Part shown: positions 52,965-62,109 of the stretch, in pieces
Position numbering within the stretch: position 1 is the stretch's first letter
How the letters are laid out: each line of letters begins with the position of its first letter
Assembly (NCBI RefSeq): GCF_029960815.1
Contig: NZ_JASBRE010000014.1
Span: 1 to 64,000, forward strand
Direction of reading: 5' to 3'
DNA length: 64,000 bases
Origin: Pseudomonas sp. AL03
Lineage (GTDB): Bacteria; Pseudomonadota; Gammaproteobacteria; Pseudomonadales; Pseudomonadaceae
Program-made: the position numbers and the translations under genes
Notes under the pieces: generated by a model
The model's database searches: none
Told to the model about the DNA's origin: nothing
Seen by the model: the letters and a program-made list of their open reading frames with translations, nothing else

Positions 52965-54756
52965 TGGCGCTCTCCATCCGGGGTAGCATAGGGGCCGCGG
53001 CCGTGAGGCTGACTAGCGCGCAATACGGAGCAAGGGTGCCCTGATCCAGCAGGTCGGCGGACTTCGAGGGATGTTCATACAACAACGAAGCACCGGCCTG
53101 TGGGGAATGGACCACAGGCTTGTCGCTGAGGTTCAGGTCAATGCGCAGCTCACTGCCGTTGCCCAGTCGCCACCGTGCAGTCACAGCACCCTCGGCCAGT
53201 ACCTCGGCACCCAAGGCCTGAGCACCGGGCAGATAGGGGACGATTTGCTCATGGCGAATCCGCAGCAGGTGGTGATACAGGTCTTGCATGGGCGATTGTC
53301 GAGTGGCTGTCAGTTTGGGCCGGGACGCTTCAAAGGTCTGTTGCGCGTTCGGATCGGGGATCTGTTCGCGTTTATGAGGGTCGGTAAAGGCGCTGAACGC
53401 GGCAAACTCGTTACGTCGCCCCTCGCGCACCAACTCCGCCAGTTCACCGTGATGGCTGGTGAAGAACAGGAACGGTTGCTCGGCGGCGAACTCGTCGCCC
53501 ATGAACATGAGCGGGATCATCGGTGACAACAGCAGCAATGCCGTGGCTGCCTTTAGCGCGTCGGGGTTGGCCAGTTGGTGCAGTCGTTCGCCAAATGCGC
53601 GATTGCCGATCTGGTCGTGATTTTGCAGAAACAACACGAAAGCACTGGGCGGCAAATGACCGCTGGGCTCGCCACGGGTTGTACCGTGACGGGTCACGTG
53701 GCCCTGAAACACAAAGCCCTGGCTCAGGCATCGCGCCAGTTGCTCAGTGGGGTTTTGCGCATAGTCGGCGTAATAGGCGTCGGTTTCGCCGGTCAGCAGC
53801 ACGTGCAAGGCATTGTGGCCGTCATCGTTCCACTGCGCGTCGAACCCTTCTTGCAGCAAGCTGGCCTGGTTGTGTTCGTTCTCGACCGTCAGCCACACAT
53901 GCCGCGCCGGATCGGTCTGCTGCCGGATCCGCTGCGCCAGTTCCTGAAGAAAGTCCGGGTCTTCGATGGCGTGCACCGCATCCAGGCGCAAACCGTCGAA
54001 GCGGTACTCCAGCAACCACATCAACGCATTGTCGATGAAGAAGTCCCGCACCTCGCGCCGCCGGAAGTCGATCGCCGCACCCCAAGGCGTGTGCTTGTCT
54101 TCGCGGAAGAAGCCCTTGGCGTAGCGATGCAGGTAGTTGCCGTCCGGGCCGAAGTGGTTGTAGACCACGTCGAGAATCACCGCCAGGCCATGGCCGTGGG
54201 CGGTGTCGATCAGGTGTTTGAGTTGTTCGGGAGTGCCGTATGAGGCTTGGGGGGCGTAGGGCAGAACCCCGTCGTAACCCCAATTGCGATCACCGGGGAA
54301 CTGCGCCAGCGGCATCAATTCGATTGCGCTGATGCCCAGCTCCGCGAGGCGCGCCAGGTGCTGCTCGACGTCACTGAAGCCGCCGAGCGCACCGACGTGT
54401 AATTCGTAGATCACCGCCTCATTCCACGGCCGACCGAGCCAGTCGCTGTGTTGCCATTGATAAGCAAGTGGATCGACCACCACGCTGTGGCGATCGATAT
54501 CGCCGGCCTGCGCGCGTGAGGCCGGGTCGGGCACCGCAAGCTCCCCATCGATGTTGTAGCGGTAACGCGTGCCGGCGGGGCAGCGGGTCTTGATCACGAA
54601 CCAGCCATCGGCCTGAGGCACTAGCGGCAAGGATGGTCCATCTTCCAGTTCGACACTGACGTAAAACGCATCTGGCGCCCACAAGGCAAAACGCGTGTGT
54701 TCTGCGTCCAGCATGATTGCGCCGTGGGGCCAGGTCTCAAGGGTCCGTAACGGCAT
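52957..54756 (-). CDS. treZ: Malto-oligosyltrehalose trehalohydrolase
   Basis: TreZ hydrolyses maltooligosyl trehalose to trehalose plus a shortened glucan. The 599-residue GH13 enzyme has an N-terminal E-set domain (TRFALWAPDAFYVSVELEDG), then NEAVIYELHVGALGGFSDVE, LDVVYNHFGPDGNYLHRY, FDGLRLDAVHAIEDP (nucleophile) and WLTVENEHNQASLL (acid). It starts 13 nt after glgA and overlaps malQ. With TreY it makes trehalose from glycogen-type glucans, an osmoprotection route. Confidence 0.97.
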   Translation of the reverse strand: MPLRTLETWPHGAIMLDAEHTRFALWAPDAFYVSVELEDGPSLPLVPQADGWFVIKTRCPAGTRYRYNIDGELAVPDPASRAQAGDIDRHSVVVDPLAYQWQHSDWLGRPWNEAVIYELHVGALGGFSDVEQHLARLAELGISAIELMPLAQFPGDRNWGYDGVLPYAPQASYGTPEQLKHLIDTAHGHGLAVILDVVYNHFGPDGNYLHRYAKGFFREDKHTPWGAAIDFRRREVRDFFIDNALMWLLEYRFDGLRLDAVHAIEDPDFLQELAQRIRQQTDPARHVWLTVENEHNQASLLQEGFDAQWNDDGHNALHVLLTGETDAYYADYAQNPTEQLARCLSQGFVFQGHVTRHGTTRGEPSGHLPPSAFVLFLQNHDQIGNRAFGERLHQLANPDALKAATALLLLSPMIPLMFMGDEFAAEQPFLFFTSHHGELAELVREGRRNEFAAFSAFTDPHKREQIPDPNAQQTFEASRPKLTATRQSPMQDLYHHLLRIRHEQIVPYLPGAQALGAEVLAEGAVTARWRLGNGSELRIDLNLSDKPVVHSPQAGASLLYEHPSKSADLLDQGTLAPYCALVSLTAAAPMLPRMESANE

Positions 54757-54769
54757 CTATGAAAACCTC

Positions 54770-56356
54770 TTAATGTTTGCTCGATTTACCCAATGCCTTA
54801 GTGACTAGCTTTTCATAGAGTTCGGCGTACGGTTCGACTGCTTTGCACCAGTTGAAAGGCGCCGCCATGGCGCGGCAACGCATGGCGTTGAGCAGGTCGG
54901 GGAAGGCAAACACCTTGAAGGCCCGGCTCAGGGCTTCCTGATAGCTCTCGGCCGTCGATTCGTCGAACAGGAAACCGGTCACGCCGTTTTCAATGGTGTC
55001 GGCCAAACCGCCGGTGTTGCGTGCTACCGGCAACGAACCGAAACGCTGGGCGTACATTTGGCTCAAGCCGCAAGGCTCGTAACGCGAAGGCATCAGCAGG
55101 AAGTCACTGCCGGCGAACATGCGACGGGCGTCGGTTTCGTTGAAACCGATGCGCACGCTGATCTGGCCTGGAAAGCGCAGGGCCAGTTCACGCATGGCTT
55201 GTTCTTCTTCCGGCTCGCCACGACCGATGATTGCGATCTGCCCGCCAGATTTGACGATGTAGTCGGAGACAGCTTCGGTCAGGTCCAGGCCCTTCTGATA
55301 CACCAGTCGCGACACCACGGCGAACAACGGACCTTCGCTATCGTCCAGACCAAACAGCTCACGAACGTGGGCAGCGTTGACCGCTTTGCCATCCCAGTCG
55401 CCGATGCTGAACGGGCGAAACAGGTGCGTGTCGGTGGCCGCGTCCCAACTCTCATCGATGCCATTGGGAATACCACTGAGCAGACCTTGCTGGGTCTTGG
55501 CGGCGAGAAAACCGTCGAGACCGCAGCCGAAGGCCGGGGTGGTGATTTCCTGGGCATAGGTGGCGCTGACGGTGGTGATGTGGCTCGAATAGGCCATGCC
55601 GGCCTTGAGAAATGACATCTTGCCGTAGAACTCCATGCCTTCCTGTTGCAAGGCATGCATGGGAATACCCAGTTCCGGGCAGGACCCAAGACTGGTCACG
55701 CCCTGATAGGCGAGGTTATGAATCGTGAACAGCGTCGGCGTGCGTTGTCCACGCCAGTGCATGTAAGCGGGCGCCAGACCGGCAGGCCAGTCATGGGCGT
55801 GTACCAGGTCCGGGCACCAGTGAATTTGTGCAAGATTGGCGGCAATGTCGGCGGCCGCCAGACCCAGGCGGGCGAAACGAATGTGGTTGTCCGGCCAGTC
55901 GCGGCCGTTGTTGGCACCGTAAGGCGAACCTTCGCGCTCGTAAAGTTCGGGGCAGATCAACACGTAAATCACCAGACCGTCGGGCATGTCCATGCGCCCG
56001 ATCTTGCAGGGGGGCAACGCGGCGTGACCACCGAGCTCACCAATGATATGAATCGGGTTTTCGCTGTTCAGCACTTCCGGGTAACCGGGAATCAGCACAC
56101 GCACATCATGCAGATGCGCCATGGCTCGCGGTAGCGCGGCGGAAACGTCGCCCAGACCACCGGTTTTCACCAGGTCGGCGATCTCCGAGGTGACGAACAG
56201 CACTTTCTTCTTGTTGGGGTTCTGACTGGCCACTGGTGACAGCGTCCTGGTGCCTGGGACGCTGACCGATTGGTGACTTGGCGCGCTCACAGTGCTCGTT
56301 TCGCCGACCTGCTGATGAGCACATTCTCCCTGAATATCTAAAGCCGCACTGATCAT
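54770..56356 (-). CDS. glgA: Glycogen synthase GlgA
   Basis: A GT5 glycogen synthase of 528 residues that elongates alpha-1,4-glucan from ADP-glucose. An N-terminal extension of about 50 residues precedes the classic KKVLFVTSEIADLVKTGGLG nucleotide-sugar motif. The C-terminal half has YQKGLDLTEAV, GSDFLLMPSRYEPCGLSQMY and ARNTGGLADTIENGVTGFL. The start is ATG 56356 with GGGAG 7 nt upstream; the frame is open to 56524 without homology. It heads the glycogen/trehalose array; the 560 nt upstream should hold its promoter. Confidence 0.95.
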   Translation of the reverse strand: MISAALDIQGECAHQQVGETSTVSAPSHQSVSVPGTRTLSPVASQNPNKKKVLFVTSEIADLVKTGGLGDVSAALPRAMAHLHDVRVLIPGYPEVLNSENPIHIIGELGGHAALPPCKIGRMDMPDGLVIYVLICPELYEREGSPYGANNGRDWPDNHIRFARLGLAAADIAANLAQIHWCPDLVHAHDWPAGLAPAYMHWRGQRTPTLFTIHNLAYQGVTSLGSCPELGIPMHALQQEGMEFYGKMSFLKAGMAYSSHITTVSATYAQEITTPAFGCGLDGFLAAKTQQGLLSGIPNGIDESWDAATDTHLFRPFSIGDWDGKAVNAAHVRELFGLDDSEGPLFAVVSRLVYQKGLDLTEAVSDYIVKSGGQIAIIGRGEPEEEQAMRELALRFPGQISVRIGFNETDARRMFAGSDFLLMPSRYEPCGLSQMYAQRFGSLPVARNTGGLADTIENGVTGFLFDESTAESYQEALSRAFKVFAFPDLLNAMRCRAMAAPFNWCKAVEPYAELYEKLVTKALGKSSKH

Positions 56357-56918
56357 ATGAATCTCCCGTGTTGTTGATCTAATTCTTAGGTCTGGCACAA
56401 ACGGTATTTCGTGGCCAATTCCTGTGGCCGGGCGCAAACGCGCTACGCATCGGAGAGCAAGCGCTGCCAATGCGTTGAAGCAGAATGGCTGGAGTAGACG
56501 CTGCAAGGATTGCACCAGTCGCAACGCACCTACCTTTAACCTGACTCGTCACGAGCGGCAAAAGTTTCGACTTTTTTCCGCTTTGTGACCCGCCGGTTTC
56601 GCCCCGCGGAAGTGAGTCTAGGCCAGAACTTAGAGCGGGGGAGGCCGGATGGCAAAATTGTTCGACAATCGGTTTAAAGAGGTACGGACGTACCGTTTGG
56701 AGGGTGAAACGCACCGACGAAGGGCCTGTTTTTTTTCGATTCAGCCTCAAGAAATATCCAGAACGTCACATAAATGTGCGAAACGCGGCGATGCTTGCGC
56801 ACTGGTATGGTGCGCAACTGGCAAGTCCCGTTTTTGGCCGAACCGCTACCTTACGGCCGGCCTGGATGCCTTGTTATAGTTCGGGCCTCATTTTCTGCCC
56901 GGTAAAAGGATCACTGCC
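56357..56918. other. Divergent promoter region between glgA and the crotonase gene (562 nt)
   Basis: No gene recognised. It contains a perfect short palindrome GGTACGGACGTACC (56681-56694) and a hairpin-forming stretch near 56793-56826 (TTGCGCAC/GTGCGCAA). TTATAGT near 56873 could be a -10 box for the crotonase gene. No known operator was identified. Confidence 0.5.
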
Positions 56919-57731
56919 ATGTCTCAGTACACCGCGTTCACCGTCGAACTGGCCGATAAAGTCGCCCATGTGCAGATCAACCGGCCGGAAAAAATCAATT
57001 CGATGAATGCCGCGTTCTGGAGCGAGATCATCGAGATTTTCCAGTGGGTCGACGACACTGACGAAGTTCGGGTGGTGGTCCTCAGTGGTGCGGGCAAGCA
57101 TTTTTCTTCCGGCATCGACCTGATGATGCTGGCCGGCGTGGCCAATGAACTGGGCAAAGACGTGGGTCGCAACGCGCGCCTGCTGCGCCGGAAGATCCTC
57201 GCCCTTCAAGCGTCTTTCAATGCGGTCGACCATTGCCGCAAACCTGTTCTGGCGGCGATTCAGGGTTATTGCCTGGGCGGCGCCATCGACCTTGTTGCTG
57301 CTTGCGACATGCGTTACGCCGCCGAAGACGCGCAGTTTTCGATCAAGGAAATAGACATCGGCATGGCGGCCGACGTTGGCACTCTGCAACGCTTGCCGCG
57401 GATCATCGGTGACGGCATGCTGCGTGAGCTGGCTTACACTGGTCGCACTTTCGGAGCCGAAGAAGCGCGTGGTATGGGCTTGGTCAATCGCGTTTACAGC
57501 GACACGGCCAGCCTGCTAGAAGGTGTCATGGGCATTGCCCGCGAGATCGCTAGCAAGTCACCGATTGCGATCGCCGGCACCAAAGAGATGATCAGCTACA
57601 TGCGCGACCATCGCATCGACGACGGCCTCGAATACGTCGCCACCTGGAACGCCGCCATGCTGCAATCCACTGATCTGCGCGTGGCCATGGCCGCCCATAT
57701 GAGCAAACAGAAACCCGAATTTCTGGATTGA
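56919..57731 (+). CDS. Crotonase-family dienoyl-CoA isomerase
   Basis: A 270-residue crotonase-fold enzyme. Beyond the usual oxyanion-hole elements (HFSSGIDLMM and QGYCLGGAIDL), it carries the three acidic residues diagnostic of delta3,5-delta2,4-dienoyl-CoA isomerase: D124, E144 and D152, with the same spacing (20 and 8) as rat ECH1, and the phrase GMAADVGTLQRLP. It would isomerise dienoyl-CoA intermediates in oxidation of unsaturated fatty acids with odd-numbered double bonds. It lies 6 nt upstream of nudC and probably shares its transcript. Confidence 0.9.
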   Translation: MSQYTAFTVELADKVAHVQINRPEKINSMNAAFWSEIIEIFQWVDDTDEVRVVVLSGAGKHFSSGIDLMMLAGVANELGKDVGRNARLLRRKILALQASFNAVDHCRKPVLAAIQGYCLGGAIDLVAACDMRYAAEDAQFSIKEIDIGMAADVGTLQRLPRIIGDGMLRELAYTGRTFGAEEARGMGLVNRVYSDTASLLEGVMGIAREIASKSPIAIAGTKEMISYMRDHRIDDGLEYVATWNAAMLQSTDLRVAMAAHMSKQKPEFLD

Positions 57732-57737
57732 TTAAAA

Positions 57738-58568
57738 ATGATTTCACGCTGGACCACCGCAGTACTGGACACCAACCAACCCGGCGGCTGGGCCGTGGCC
57801 CGCAGCCCCGAAGGTTTTCTGTTCGATGACAATGGCGCGCTGTTCTCTCGCGAATGGCTCAAGCGCCAGGATTTGTCGATTCTCGCTGAACATGGCATCG
57901 GCCATCTGGATGGCGAACCGGTCTACCTGCTGGAACTGCTCAGTCACAGCGATGTGCCGGGCTGCAACTGGAAAGGCCTGCGGGCGTTCATGCTTGAAGG
58001 CGATCATACGGTGTTCAAGGTGCTCGGTTATGCCGCGCAAATCGGCACCTGGGCCCGCGAACACCGCTTCTGCGGTAACTGCGGGCAGGCGATGACCCAA
58101 GTGACCCGGGAACGGGCGATGTATTGCGAACCGTGTGATTTACGCAGCTACCCGCGCATATCGCCGAGCATGATTGTGCTGGTGACCCGTGGCGATGAAG
58201 TCCTGCTGGCCCGTTCGCCGCGCTTTGTCACCGGGATCTACAGCACGTTGGCGGGGTTTGCCGAACCGGGCGAGTCGGCCGAAGACTGCCTGATTCGTGA
58301 GGTTCGCGAAGAAGTGCAGATCGAGGTCAAGAACATCCAATACATGGGCAGCCAGTGCTGGCCGTTCCCGCATTCGATGATGCTGGGGTTTCACGCCGAA
58401 TACGCCGGTGGCGAGATCGTGTGTCAGGAAGACGAGATCGAAGATGCCCAGTGGTTCAACGTGCGCGACTTGCCGCCGTTGCCGGCGGCACGCTCGATTG
58501 CCCGGTACCTGATCGACGTCTATGTGGCGCGGCGCTCAGGCCACGCTGAACCAGTGTTGCCAGGCTAA
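57738..58568 (+). CDS. nudC: NADH pyrophosphatase / NAD-RNA decapping hydrolase NudC
   Basis: NudC hydrolyses NAD(H), and NAD caps on RNA, to NMN(H) and AMP. The 276-residue protein has a four-cysteine zinc finger (FCGNCGQAM and YCEPCDLR), a complete Nudix box ([12 protein letters not shown] followed by [13 protein letters not shown]) and the NudC signature downstream of the box. The signature reads SQCWPFPHS, where E. coli has SQPWPFPQS. The last 33 nt overlap the 3' end of the convergent TSUP gene. It probably forms an operon with the crotonase gene. Confidence 0.96.
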   Translation: MISRWTTAVLDTNQPGGWAVARSPEGFLFDDNGALFSREWLKRQDLSILAEHGIGHLDGEPVYLLELLSHSDVPGCNWKGLRAFMLEGDHTVFKVLGYAAQIGTWAREHRFCGNCGQAMTQVTRERAMYCEPCDLRSYPRISPSMIVLVTRGDEVLLARSPRFVTGIYSTLAGFAEPGESAEDCLIREVREEVQIEVKNIQYMGSQCWPFPHSMMLGFHAEYAGGEIVCQEDEIEDAQWFNVRDLPPLPAARSIARYLIDVYVARRSGHAEPVLPG

Positions 58569-59306
58569 CCGCACGGTCAAGCCCAGCACCACGGCGATGA
58601 ACACCGGACGAATGAACTTCGCACCGCCGCTGATGGCGGTGCGGGCCCCGAAGAACGCCCCGACCATCACCGACAGGCCCATGCTCAGGCCGATGATCCA
58701 GTCCACTTGCCCGGAAAACACGAACACCGACAGTGCCGCAATGTTGCTGACGAAGTTCATGCTGCGCGCCACGCCACTGGCCTTCACCAGGTCGATGGGG
58801 TACATCAGCATCGTGCTGACGGTCCAGAACGCACCCGTGCCGGGGCCGGCCACGCCGTCGTAAAACCCGAGGCCGAAGCCTTGCGTCGATTGCCACTTTT
58901 TCTTGATCGGTGCGTCGCTGTCCAGCGGCGCTTTCGGCGTGCCGCCAAACAACAGGTAGAGGCCACAGGCGAAAATGATCACCGGGAGCATCTTGTTCAG
59001 CCACTCTGCTGGCAGGTAGTGAGCGACCACGGCGCCGGTCAGCGCGCCCACCAGAGTGCCGACAATGGCGTGCATCCACTGCCTGGGATGGAACAGCTTG
59101 CGTCGGTAGAAGGTGAAACTGGCGGTGGCCGAGCCGAATGTCGAACTGAGTTTGTTGGTGCCGAGCACCAGGTGCGGCGGCAGGCCTGCGGTCAGCAGCG
59201 CCGGGGTGGTCAACAGACCACCGCCGCCGGCAATGGCGTCGATGAAACCGGCAATGAAAGCGACAAGGGCCAGGGTGGTGAGGTCAACACTGAGTTCGAA
59301 AGGCAT
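58536..59306 (-). CDS. TSUP family (TauE/SafE) permease
   Basis: A 256-residue inner-membrane protein with about eight helices, of the sulfite/organosulfonate exporter (TSUP) family. Typical features are [20 protein letters not shown] near the N-terminus and the mid-protein [20 protein letters not shown] repeat motif. The substrate is unknown. Its 3' end overlaps nudC tail to tail by 33 nt. Confidence 0.92.
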   Translation of the reverse strand: MPFELSVDLTTLALVAFIAGFIDAIAGGGGLLTTPALLTAGLPPHLVLGTNKLSSTFGSATASFTFYRRKLFHPRQWMHAIVGTLVGALTGAVVAHYLPAEWLNKMLPVIIFACGLYLLFGGTPKAPLDSDAPIKKKWQSTQGFGLGFYDGVAGPGTGAFWTVSTMLMYPIDLVKASGVARSMNFVSNIAALSVFVFSGQVDWIIGLSMGLSVMVGAFFGARTAISGGAKFIRPVFIAVVLGLTVRLAWQHWFSVA

Positions 59307-59387
59307 GGAGTCGGCTTATTCGGCGGGGTGCAGAACAGGGCTGCGGGGAAGGGCCGATATCTTACCTATAAAGTTATTCTCTTACAG

Positions 59388-59421
59388 CTGCTCGTTCCCA
59401 CGCTCGCGTGGGAACGAGCAG
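59388..59421. repeat. Perfect 34-nt intergenic palindrome
   Basis: Arms CTGCTCGTTCCCACGC / GCGTGGGAACGAGCAG around TC, just beyond the stop of the DUF1348 gene at 59429. Same family as 15312 and 34533. It could act as a terminator-like hairpin although no T tract follows. Confidence 0.65.
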
Positions 59422-59428
59422 TGTTGGT

Positions 59429-59905
59429 TTACAGACCCAGGTCGGACAGGCTTGGGTGATCGTCAGGCCGGCGACCCAGCGGCCAGTGGAACTTGCGGTC
59501 GCTTTCCTTGATCGGCATGTCGTTGATGCAGGCAAACCGATGGGCCATCAAACCGTTCTCGTCGAACTCCCAGTTTTCGTTGCCGTAGGAACGGAACCAG
59601 TTGCCCGAGTCGTCGTGCCATTCATAGGCATAACGCACGGCGATGCGATTGCCGGTAAAGGCCCAGAGTTCTTTGATCAGGCGGTAATCCAGCTCTTTTG
59701 CCCATTTGCGCGTCAGGAAACCTTTGGCTTCTTCACGGTTATAGACGAACTCGGCGCGGTTCCGCCATTTCGTGTCCAGGGTGTAGGCCAGCGACACGCG
59801 TTCCGGGTCGCGAGAGTTCCAGCCGTCTTCGGCCAGGCGTACTTTTTCGATGGCCGACTCACGAGTGAATGGTGGTAATGGCGGACGAACTTCGGCGTTA
59901 GACAT
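59429..59905 (-). CDS. DUF1348 (NTF2-like) protein
   Basis: A 158-residue NTF2-like fold protein of the DUF1348 family ([60 protein letters not shown]). The function is unknown. Start ATG 59905 is chosen because [16 protein letters not shown] matches family N-termini; a longer frame to 59992 overlaps the TetR gene. It follows the TetR gene by 56 nt on the same strand and is probably repressed by it. Confidence 0.88.
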   Translation of the reverse strand: MSNAEVRPPLPPFTRESAIEKVRLAEDGWNSRDPERVSLAYTLDTKWRNRAEFVYNREEAKGFLTRKWAKELDYRLIKELWAFTGNRIAVRYAYEWHDDSGNWFRSYGNENWEFDENGLMAHRFACINDMPIKESDRKFHWPLGRRPDDHPSLSDLGL

Positions 59906-59961
59906 TGATAGTCTCCCTATAAAATTAAAGTTCAAACACGGTGTCGGGCTTGATTGAAGTG

Positions 59962-60525
59962 TTACAGGTCCAATAACTTTCGCGCCATGCATTGCGCATT
60001 ATCGGCGGCACTGTGATCACCCATGACAAGCGCCACGGTAATGGCGCCGTCGATCAGGATCAGCAGCTGTTTGGCCAGCGTCTCCGGGGCAGTTGCGCCA
60101 TATTCGGTACAGAGCTCGCGTACGTAGTCGAGCAGCTTCTGTTTGTGGTCTTTGGCGACCAGGCGAACCGGGTCTTGCGGATCGCCGGTTTCGCCGCTGG
60201 TGTTAATGAATGCACAGCCACGGAAGCCTTCGGAAGCGAACCAGGCCTTGAGCACGGTAAACAGGTTGAGCAGCCGGTCGGCCGGGGTTTCAGCCTGGTC
60301 GACTGCGCTTGTGTACCAGTGCATCCAGCGCAAGTCTCGCCGTTGCAGGGCCGCGACGGTGAGCGCCTCCTTGTTGGCGAAGTAGCGGTAAATACTCTTT
60401 CTGGAGACGCCGGCGGTTTTCACCAGAAGGTCCATTCCGGTGGCCGCGATGCCACTTTTGTAGATCAACTTTTCGGCGACATCAAGAATGATGTCGCGTG
60501 TGTCGTTGCTGGTTATTTCGTTCAT
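59962..60525 (-). CDS. TetR-family transcriptional regulator
   Basis: A TetR-type repressor of 187 residues. The helix-turn-helix is at about 20-50 ([20 protein letters not shown] with [10 protein letters not shown]) and the ligand-binding half begins near 65 ([20 protein letters not shown]), with a TetR C-terminal segment [22 protein letters not shown] 60525 is used because a dyad (60538-60551) lies just upstream; another ATG at 60555 would place the dyad inside the gene. Neither start has a clear ribosome site. It probably controls itself and the DUF1348 gene. Confidence 0.88.
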   Translation of the reverse strand: MNEITSNDTRDIILDVAEKLIYKSGIAATGMDLLVKTAGVSRKSIYRYFANKEALTVAALQRRDLRWMHWYTSAVDQAETPADRLLNLFTVLKAWFASEGFRGCAFINTSGETGDPQDPVRLVAKDHKQKLLDYVRELCTEYGATAPETLAKQLLILIDGAITVALVMGDHSAADNAQCMARKLLDL

Positions 60526-60537
60526 GCGGCGAACAGT

Positions 60538-60551
60538 AGAACGATCATTCT
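60538..60551. promoter_or_regulatory. Candidate TetR operator
   Basis: AGAACGATCATTCT, a near-perfect palindrome around GATC, 13 nt before the chosen TetR start. Inferred autoregulatory site. Confidence 0.4.
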
Positions 60552-60589
60552 TCATGGTCAACAGGATATTTCCGCTGCCTACAAAATCG

Positions 60590-60657
60590 CCTTCGCGAGC
60601 AAGCCCGCTCCCACAGGGGAATGCATTTCAATGTGGGAGCGAGCCTGCTCGCGAAGG
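60590..60657. repeat. REPIN (paired REP sequences)
   Basis: Near-perfect 26-bp inverted arms (60590-60615 and 60632-60657) with REP core CTTCGCGAGCAAGCCCGCTC; one mismatch between arms (CCCGC/GCCTG). It lies between the TetR promoter and the pssA start. Same class as 27952-28045, with a different stem. Confidence 0.85.
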
Positions 60658-60740
60658 GGCCTTTACAGACGCTAACAAGACCCAAGCGGATCCATGGTGT
60701 AAGCTCTCGGGTTCTTCGGATTCGACCCATTGCGAGCCCT

Positions 60741-62084
60741 ATGCCGTCGCTTTTCAAACGCTCTCTGCTGCCCAAACTGCGCAGTTTTCCGCTGACCGCC
60801 GATGCCGTCACTCTCCTTTCCGGCGCTGCCGAGTTCCGCCGTTGCCTGCTGGAAAAGATCACCAGCGCCACCCAGCGCATCTATATCGTCGCGCTCTATC
60901 TGCAACAGGACGAAGCCGGCCAGGAAATTCTCGATGCCTTGCACGCGGCCAAACTGGCGCGTCCTGAACTGGACGTGGTGGTGGTCGTTGACTGGCTGCG
61001 CGCCCAGCGCGGGTTGATCGGTGCCGGCAAGCAGCCGGGCAACTCGGCCTGGTATCAGGAAACCACCCGGACTCATGCCAGTGAAGTCCCGGTGTATGGC
61101 GTTCCCGTGCAGACCCGAGAGTTGTTTGGCGTGCTGCATTTGAAAGGCTTTGTGATCGATGACTGTGTGATCTACAGCGGCGCGAGCCTGAACAACGTTT
61201 ATCTGCACAAGTTCGACAAGTACCGCTACGACCGTTATCACCTGCTGCACAACCACGCCCTGGCCGATTCGATGCAGCACCTGATACAGCACGGCCTGAT
61301 CGCCTCTAAAGCGGTGCATCGTCTCGATTTGCCGAACCTGCCGACCACCCGCAGTCTGCGCAACGACATTGGCGACTTGCGCAGCCGCCTCAAGCACGCG
61401 GCGTACGACACCACGACGGGTACAACGGACAAGGGCGGTTTGTCGGTCAGCCCATTGCTCGGTGTCGGCAAGAACAATCCGCTCAGTCGAGTGATTTGCG
61501 AGTTGATCGCCAGCGCTCAACATCAACTGACCATCTGCACCCCGTACTTCAACCTGCCGCTGGCCGTGACCCGGGAAATCAACCGGGCACTGGCGCGGGG
61601 CGTGAAGATCGACATCGTCGTCGGCGACAAGACGGCCAACGATTTCTACATCCCGCCGAGCGAGCCGTTCAAGGTGATTTCGGCGCTGCCGTACCTTTAC
61701 GAGATCAGCCTTCGGCGTTTCGCCAAGCGGCATCATCGCAGCGTCGACAGCGGCCAGTTAAACCTGCATTTGTGGCGTGACGGCGACAACACCTATCACC
61801 TCAAGGGCATGTGGATCGATCAGCGCTACACCTTGCTGACCGGTAACAACCTCAACCCGCGGGCGTTTCGTCTCGATCTGGAAAACGCCTTGCTGATCGA
61901 TGATCCGAAAGGCGAGCTGCTGGAGCCGCGTCGTAAAGAGCTGGCGGAGATTTTCGAGAACACCCGTCGCATCGAGCGTTACCAGGACCTGGACACGCTG
62001 CTGGAATACCCGGCGGCCGTGGCCAAGTTCCTCAAACGCGTGAGTCGGGTGCGGATTGAGCGGTTGCTCTATCGCATTCTGTGA
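60741..62084 (+). CDS. pssA: Phosphatidylserine synthase (PLD superfamily)
   Basis: PssA of the phospholipase-D superfamily makes phosphatidylserine from CDP-diacylglycerol and serine, the first step to phosphatidylethanolamine. The 447-residue protein has two HxKx4D motifs: HLKGFVID in the first half and HLKGMWID in the second (followed by LTGNNLNPRAFRLDLENALL). It is peripheral to the inner membrane and has no signal peptide. The start is ATG 60741 (MPSLFKRSLLPKLRSF); the open frame to 60621 runs through the REPIN and is not translated sequence. Confidence 0.94.
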   Translation: MPSLFKRSLLPKLRSFPLTADAVTLLSGAAEFRRCLLEKITSATQRIYIVALYLQQDEAGQEILDALHAAKLARPELDVVVVVDWLRAQRGLIGAGKQPGNSAWYQETTRTHASEVPVYGVPVQTRELFGVLHLKGFVIDDCVIYSGASLNNVYLHKFDKYRYDRYHLLHNHALADSMQHLIQHGLIASKAVHRLDLPNLPTTRSLRNDIGDLRSRLKHAAYDTTTGTTDKGGLSVSPLLGVGKNNPLSRVICELIASAQHQLTICTPYFNLPLAVTREINRALARGVKIDIVVGDKTANDFYIPPSEPFKVISALPYLYEISLRRFAKRHHRSVDSGQLNLHLWRDGDNTYHLKGMWIDQRYTLLTGNNLNPRAFRLDLENALLIDDPKGELLEPRRKELAEIFENTRRIERYQDLDTLLEYPAAVAKFLKRVSRVRIERLLYRIL

Positions 62085-62109
62085 GGCTTAAAAGCAAAAG
62101 ATCGTCCGA

